Of a stretch of 64,000 bases of DNA, positions 59,855 through 64,000 are shown one piece after another (positions within the stretch are counted from its first letter, which is position 1; the number at the start of each line of letters is the position of its first letter). Source of the stretch: Hofstenia miamia (Eukaryota; Xenacoelomorpha; Acoela; Hofsteniidae). The notes beneath the pieces are model-generated. The model saw only the letters and a program-made list of their open reading frames with translations. It did no database searches and was not told where the DNA came from. Where the stretch lies: positions 147,874-211,873 of the forward strand of contig CABFPE010000731.1 of assembly GCA_900660155.1 (NCBI GenBank), given 5' to 3'. The translations under genes and the position numbers were made by a program.

Positions 59855-61397
59855 GTACTGTGAATATTGTATGTAATTATTCTAATAAATGTTAACAGGA
59901 TTCTGAAAGAAGGACACCAATTCACGCAGCTGCTTACTGTGGCAATGAAGAAATAATATCACTTCTCTTGCAATCAGGTGTTCATTTATTTGCAATAATT
60001 CTTTATCCTTTGCTAACCGCTTGCTGCAATTGAAACTATTATTTTTCTTTCCTGCTATTATTGCATTGAATTGGTTTAATGATGCCAGGCATGTTATTTT
60101 TGTAACTGTGTTGACCATGATGGTTTAGATTTTGAAGTTCCACATTTTAAAACTTTTCTGTTCTATGAAAGTGTTGATTTTGACGCAGTGAGACGGAAAA
60201 CTACAATAGAGTGTGAGTTGTAAATCCTAAACGATCAATAACATACCCAAAAACATAGAAAAATCGTAATAGAAACTTTTTTCAACAACTTATATTTTTC
60301 AAAAATATGGCCTTATATTTATATCTCCTCACAAGTTAACAATAGTGTGTGCCTTTATTTGACACCCAAATCAAATTTTTGGAAATAGCCACGTTGTCTA
60401 ATCCGAAAATTGTAAAATATCAATGTTTACATGTTCTAATATATTTGTAAATTGTGGAATTTGCGGATTCATAAATTTAAAAGTTAGACGACATCGTAAT
60501 ACAAGCATAAAAGTAACTTTCTTTGTAAGTACTTATTTATTCATTTTTAAAAAACTGCATAGAGTGAGATTTAAAATAAACAGCGCTTTTATACGCTTTT
60601 ACATAGGTGCCCGGGTGAATGCCAAAGACTCTAAATGGTTGACTCCATTGCATAGAGCTTGCGCTTCGGGAAGTGCGGAAGCTGTTCAAGTTCTTTTACA
60701 GCACTCTGCTGACATGAATGCGCGTGACAAAAATTGGCAAACACCTCTTCATATCTGTGCGGCGAAAAATACAATCGGTATATAATTCTTTGGTTATGTT
60801 TGAAACTATTAAAAATATGCAAACCACATTTTAAACTTTTTTGTTTGATGGTCGCATCGGTGGACATTCAATTTCCCAATTTTGATTAGTTTTAGCGGCA
60901 CCTCGGGTTTCTTTTATGTAGACAACATTTGAGGGTAGTACAATCACAAGAACGATTTACGTTATATGCTGAGAATTGTTTTTATTTTCAGTGACATTTC
61001 ATCACTAATATAAACCTATATAATTTATCTCAATTAAATTCTTGTAAACTCTATCATATAAAAAAATAGCGCTCTAGATTTTAGCCCATTTTATTTTTAA
61101 TTCTCATCTCTAACTCAAAACGTCCACACTTTGGTTTTCCGCACATGTGGTTGTAGTCGCCTCATTTTCACGTTTTCCACTTTGTCTAAAACCGACCAAT
61201 TTTTTTAGATTGTATTGAAGCTTTGCTGCCTTATATCAACAACATCAATGTTGCAGACCGCACGGGTCATACTGCTGTGCATCACGCTAGTTTCCATGGT
61301 AATGCTGAAATGATTAACCTTCTATCAAGTCGGGGAGCTAACATCTCAATTGCTGACCGCAAAGAGAGAAGAGCTATTCATTTCGCTGCATTTTTAG
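59771..61397 (+). CDS. ANKRD28: ANKRD28/44/52-like ankyrin-repeat protein, 5' part, four exons
   Basis: Four exons, all joined in phase by GT-AG introns, encode the N-terminal ankyrin repeats of a protein matching the ANKRD28/ANKRD44/ANKRD52 family, the regulatory subunits of protein phosphatase 6. The joined reading follows the human proteins closely: [91 protein letters not shown] and [15 protein letters not shown]. These cover about repeats 1 to 5. The usual start exon (M-x-x-L-x-L-R-D-Q in vertebrates) and all later repeats are missing: the former lies upstream, the latter beyond 61398 or outside the window. Which of the three vertebrate paralogues it corresponds to cannot be told; an invertebrate probably has one co-orthologue. 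Confidence 0.93.
59899..59977 (+). CDS. ANKRD28: Ankyrin gene, visible exon 2
   Basis: Starts after AACAG with GATTCTGAAAGAAGG (DSERR) and ends TCAG before GTGTTC, leaving one base of a glycine codon. The following intron is 629 bp. Confidence 0.92.
60607..60777 (+). CDS. ANKRD28: Ankyrin gene, visible exon 3
   Basis: Starts after ACATAG with GTGCCCGG, completing the glycine codon, and ends ACAATCG before GTATAT. It carries two full repeats with the TPLH signature. The following intron is 431 bp. Confidence 0.93.
61209..61397 (+). CDS. ANKRD28: Ankyrin gene, visible exon 4
   Basis: Starts after TTTTTTAG with ATTGTATTGAAG, completing an aspartate codon, and ends TTTTTAG before GTACAA with one base of a glycine codon. 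An open intron then runs to the assembly gap. Confidence 0.93.
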
Positions 61398-61445
61398 GTA
61401 CAATTTCTGCTCATCCATTGCCCTAAATATGCAATATAATTTGAA

Positions 61446-61541
61446 CCCCCCCCCCCCNNNNNNNNNNNNNNNNNNNNNNNNNNNNNNNNNNNNNNNNNNN
61501 NNNNNNNNNNNNNNNNNNNNNNNNNNCCCCCCCCCCCCCCC
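61446..61541. other. Assembly gap inside a poly-C tract
   Basis: Twelve Cs (61446-61457), 69 Ns (61458-61526) and fifteen Cs (61527-61541). The gap lies in the intron after exon 4 and probably hides a long C homopolymer that failed to sequence. Confidence 0.97.
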
Positions 61542-62390
61542 AATTATGATTGAGGAACAAAACAACATAAATCATTGCAATATATAATAATTTATTTTGT
61601 ATTAAAATAAAACGTACAATTGTAGCAATGGCCCATAATTAATAATATGAAGGTAAGCCGATTCCATCAAAGCATATTTTGGCATAAATTTCTAGATTTA
61701 CATATTTATGAATCCACAAGAATGTATTTAGACCCAATCAATAATCAGTTAAGCATTTTTCTTCTTTAAGGGAATTCGACCTGCAGTTCATACACCTTAA
61801 AATTATATATCTTTCATATTCCATTAATTGCCTCCAAAATGTTTGTTTTCAATTTTTTATGCCTCTAAAAATTTGCAATGATGGATTGCATGCAGCCTCA
61901 TATTTCGATAATATTTTCAAATTTAATTAAAAATCTAGATGTACCTGATTGATGAAAGTTTCATTCAGACTTTGGCAAACATTTAATGTATTTCGGGAAA
62001 ATGGAAGGAACAGGATTCTATTTTTAAGCATTCGTATTTTTATTATTTGCGTTGCAAATGACTTCTTTTACTGAAGGAAATGTTATTCATTACTGTATAA
62101 ATAAATGAATAACATTTCCATTAAAAAAATATAATTTATTTTTATAGATGATATACATGTATTTCTAATGGTACAGCATAATTTAATGGTTAATACGGCA
62201 TATTTATGCACATAGGAAGCTATTTTGATAGATCCTAATTTGTCAACTCTGTGTATAATAGTAAATTAAAGTGTAAATAATTACAAAACGGATATGAATA
62301 CCATGGATATAACTGATAATTAAAAAAATCGACGAGTTTTGGAAAGAAATCATATTTAGTGGGGTTACTGAAGAAATCAACAGACTAAGT
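61542..62390. other. Probable ankyrin-gene intron, no recognised feature
   Basis: AT-rich. No further ankyrin exon with a TPLH-like signature is visible here or up to the window end. Confidence 0.55.
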
Positions 62391-62392
62391 TA

Positions 62393-62632
62393 GTGGGTGA
62401 AACCAAGATCCGGGTCCGGAACATACCCCTAGAAGTGTACCTGACCTGTTTGATCCTGAGAAACCTCTGGCGGCCCCTGTCACGCAGAGTGCTGACCTGT
62501 GTTGAGTCTGATTAGCAGAGTGAAGCCGAAGGCCAATCTTCAGTTGAGAGGGTTGCGCCCCTTCCGCTTTGACCAACCAAGGCTACTAATGGTGGCAACT
62601 TTAGAGAGCGCCTGCTGGCTGCTATAAGATCA
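62393..62632 (+). repeat. GC-richer dispersed repeat, copy 2
   Basis: Inverted relative to 19889-20130, sharing GAGAAACCTCTGGCG, CACGCAGAGTGCTG, TGTGTTGAGTCTGAT and AGAGTGAAGCCGAAGGC-type words in order. It is truncated where copy 1 continues into its open frames. It sits in the presumed ankyrin intron. Confidence 0.8.
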
Positions 62633-62640
62633 TCATAAAA

Positions 62641-63300
62641 TTTCTGGGTTTTCAATAAAATCAATATTTTAATATAATGTTAAATAGTTGGAGATACAAA
62701 TATTTTTATTAACTTTGATTTAACTAAAGGGTCATTTTGTCCCGCACTAAAATATTATTGTGTTTCCGATTAGGCAGTGTTTTAGAAGGATTAAATGGAT
62801 CATGGCGCGACTAAATTCATTTCTTTCATGTCTGCTACAACAAATGGTGTGTAGCAATGAATATAGCCATAAAATGTGTAATTCATTCATTGAATGAGAA
62901 TAGATGAATTACCCGCTACTTAAAAACGTGTATTTTATGTTATTTAAACTTTTTATACATAAAGTAGGTTCTTTTGGAATTAAAATGCCTATTATGTGAG
63001 TAAAAAATTAATCAAACCACAATTACTCGCCATTGGGTAAAAAATGACCTCATTTCAAAAAATGCAGTAACAATAGTCTTAGTTTAAATTATCTAGTTGT
63101 ATAAATGAATATTATTTGACTTAAATCCACGGAAAACAGATGTCGAAATTATGGTTAAAACTCCAAAAGTCAGTAGTGTTTCTTAATGTTTTTGAATATC
63201 AATTGCTATTCGTTGAAATATTTGGACGTTGCATTTCATGTTATGCATTTTAAACGCTAATTTATTATTTTGTTCAACATCATTTACTAAATCTTGGAAA
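62641..63300. other. AT-rich stretch with no recognised feature
   Basis: Nothing is supported here on either strand. Confidence 0.6.
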
Positions 63301-63339
63301 TTTCTGTGTGACATTGATAATCTTCGGAATACTACTATA

Positions 63340-63985
63340 ACACTGACATTAAAAACAAACTACATCGTAGATCTCAGTTGTGGCCTTAGCTTTCTTTACT
63401 ATAACTCCGAAATCACCAAATGAATCCACTATTGACCTCACCTCCATTAAGTGTTCTGCATAATACTTGGCAGTCTCTATCCATGTCTCCTACCGCTTAA
63501 GAATGGGCTCAGGTGGTTGTCCAATTTTGTCGAATGTATGTCTGCATGTCGTATTTTAACCGTATTTACTTTTATTCGTGCGATTGTTTTAATAACTGTT
63601 GGGTATGCCGCCTTCACCTTTTCTGCGCAATTTTGCATTAATGAGAGGTTCCTTTTGATTTCATATACGCTGCAGTATCACTTAGTAGTAAAACTCCAAT
63701 TTCCTTGAGCAGGTCATCAACAGCAAATAACACAGTACTGCTATTTGATGAACTATCAATTATTAAACATTTGACATGATAACTTTTATCAGGAAAATAC
63801 TCATCTCCAATATGAATTAGTGGCTATCAACTTTTGCTTGTTTTTAACCAAATATTTTCTTTCTCCAATTTCCGATTTGTTGGGCAGTGGACTGTTGATG
63901 GTTTTGAATAACTTTTGCATGCCAAGTGGCAATTAAAATTTCCTATAATATAGGAAATGTAATATAATTCCTATAGTTATATAAA
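63340..63985 (-). mobile_element. hAT-type transposase remnant at the window end
   Basis: On the minus strand, pieces of one transposase occur in order but in shifting frames: NSSTVLFAVDDLLKEIG at about 63695-63745, then LLSDTAAYMKSKG near 63670-63700, then NCAEKVKAAYPTVIKTIARI near 63570-63630, then GQPPEPIL and ETWIETAKYYAEHLMEVRS and VKKAKATTEIYD down to about 63365. The order 'L-L-S-D-x-A-x-Y-M ... H-N-C-A-x-K-V ... L-T-R-W-x-x-W-x-x-A-x-Y-Y-A' is the conserved middle of a hAT-like transposase group found in many invertebrates. At least four frame breaks are present. It may continue beyond the window. Confidence 0.75.
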
Positions 63986-64000
63986 ACTAACGAATAAATA

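Noticed and set aside
63451-63708. 85-residue plus-strand hydrophobic frame
   Set aside because: Antisense shadow of the hAT transposase remnant on the minus strand.
1-64000. tRNA, rRNA, CRISPR array, bacterial operon or riboswitch
   Set aside because: Looked for by eye on both strands; no cloverleaf-type B box, regularly spaced array or other such structure could be supported.

Overview
The window is AT-rich (roughly 30% GC by eye) animal DNA: genes with spliceosomal introns, non-LTR retrotransposons, hAT and Tc1/mariner remnants, MITEs, a broken Polinton and many (TA)n microsatellites. Nothing prokaryotic (operons, CRISPR, tRNA clusters) is seen. I cannot name the species. An invertebrate with mosaic DNA methylation and high heterozygosity fits best: one segment is strongly CpG-depleted, and one assembly duplication looks like two alleles differing by about 2%.

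Three host genes are well supported. (1) A single-exon SLC18B1-like MFS transporter lies at 1283-2530 (-). (2) A cyclin G-like protein lies at 49440-50537 (-), with a possible splice acceptor just before its first ATG. (3) The 5' part of an ANKRD28/44/52-type ankyrin-repeat gene lies at 59771-61397 (+); four in-phase exons are visible, one intron is only 44 bp, and the rest of the gene lies beyond a poly-C assembly gap or outside the window. These genes are unrelated in role and are separated by long repeat-rich stretches.

Layout: 0.2-3.3 kb, LINE scraps around the transporter; 4.6-5.8 kb, an exact duplication that looks like an assembly artefact; 6.3-7.0 kb, a MITE-like element; 7-10.3 kb, nothing recognised; 10.4-12.5 kb, a broken LINE; 12.6-17.1 kb, a partial, broken Polinton with integrase, capsid-type and protease-type genes; 19.5-23.5 kb, a cluster of dispersed repeats and MITEs; 26.5-27.2 kb, a Tc1/mariner remnant; 30.9-32.2 kb, a hAT remnant; 36.2-45.6 kb, a very large inverted repeat in CpG-poor DNA, with a solo LTR in one arm and a LINE in the other; 46.4-47.7 kb, a further LINE; 54.6-57.8 kb, the most complete LINE, with an ORF1 tail, endonuclease and reverse transcriptase; 63.3-64 kb, a second hAT transposase remnant.

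The least ordinary structure is the 36.2-45.6 kb inverted repeat. Its arms contain internal direct repeats of about 190 bp, differ from each other at CpG versus TpG/CpA sites, and surround a loop of about 2.9 kb with faint protein-like sequence. It resembles a foldback-type or long-TIR transposon and deserves the closest look.
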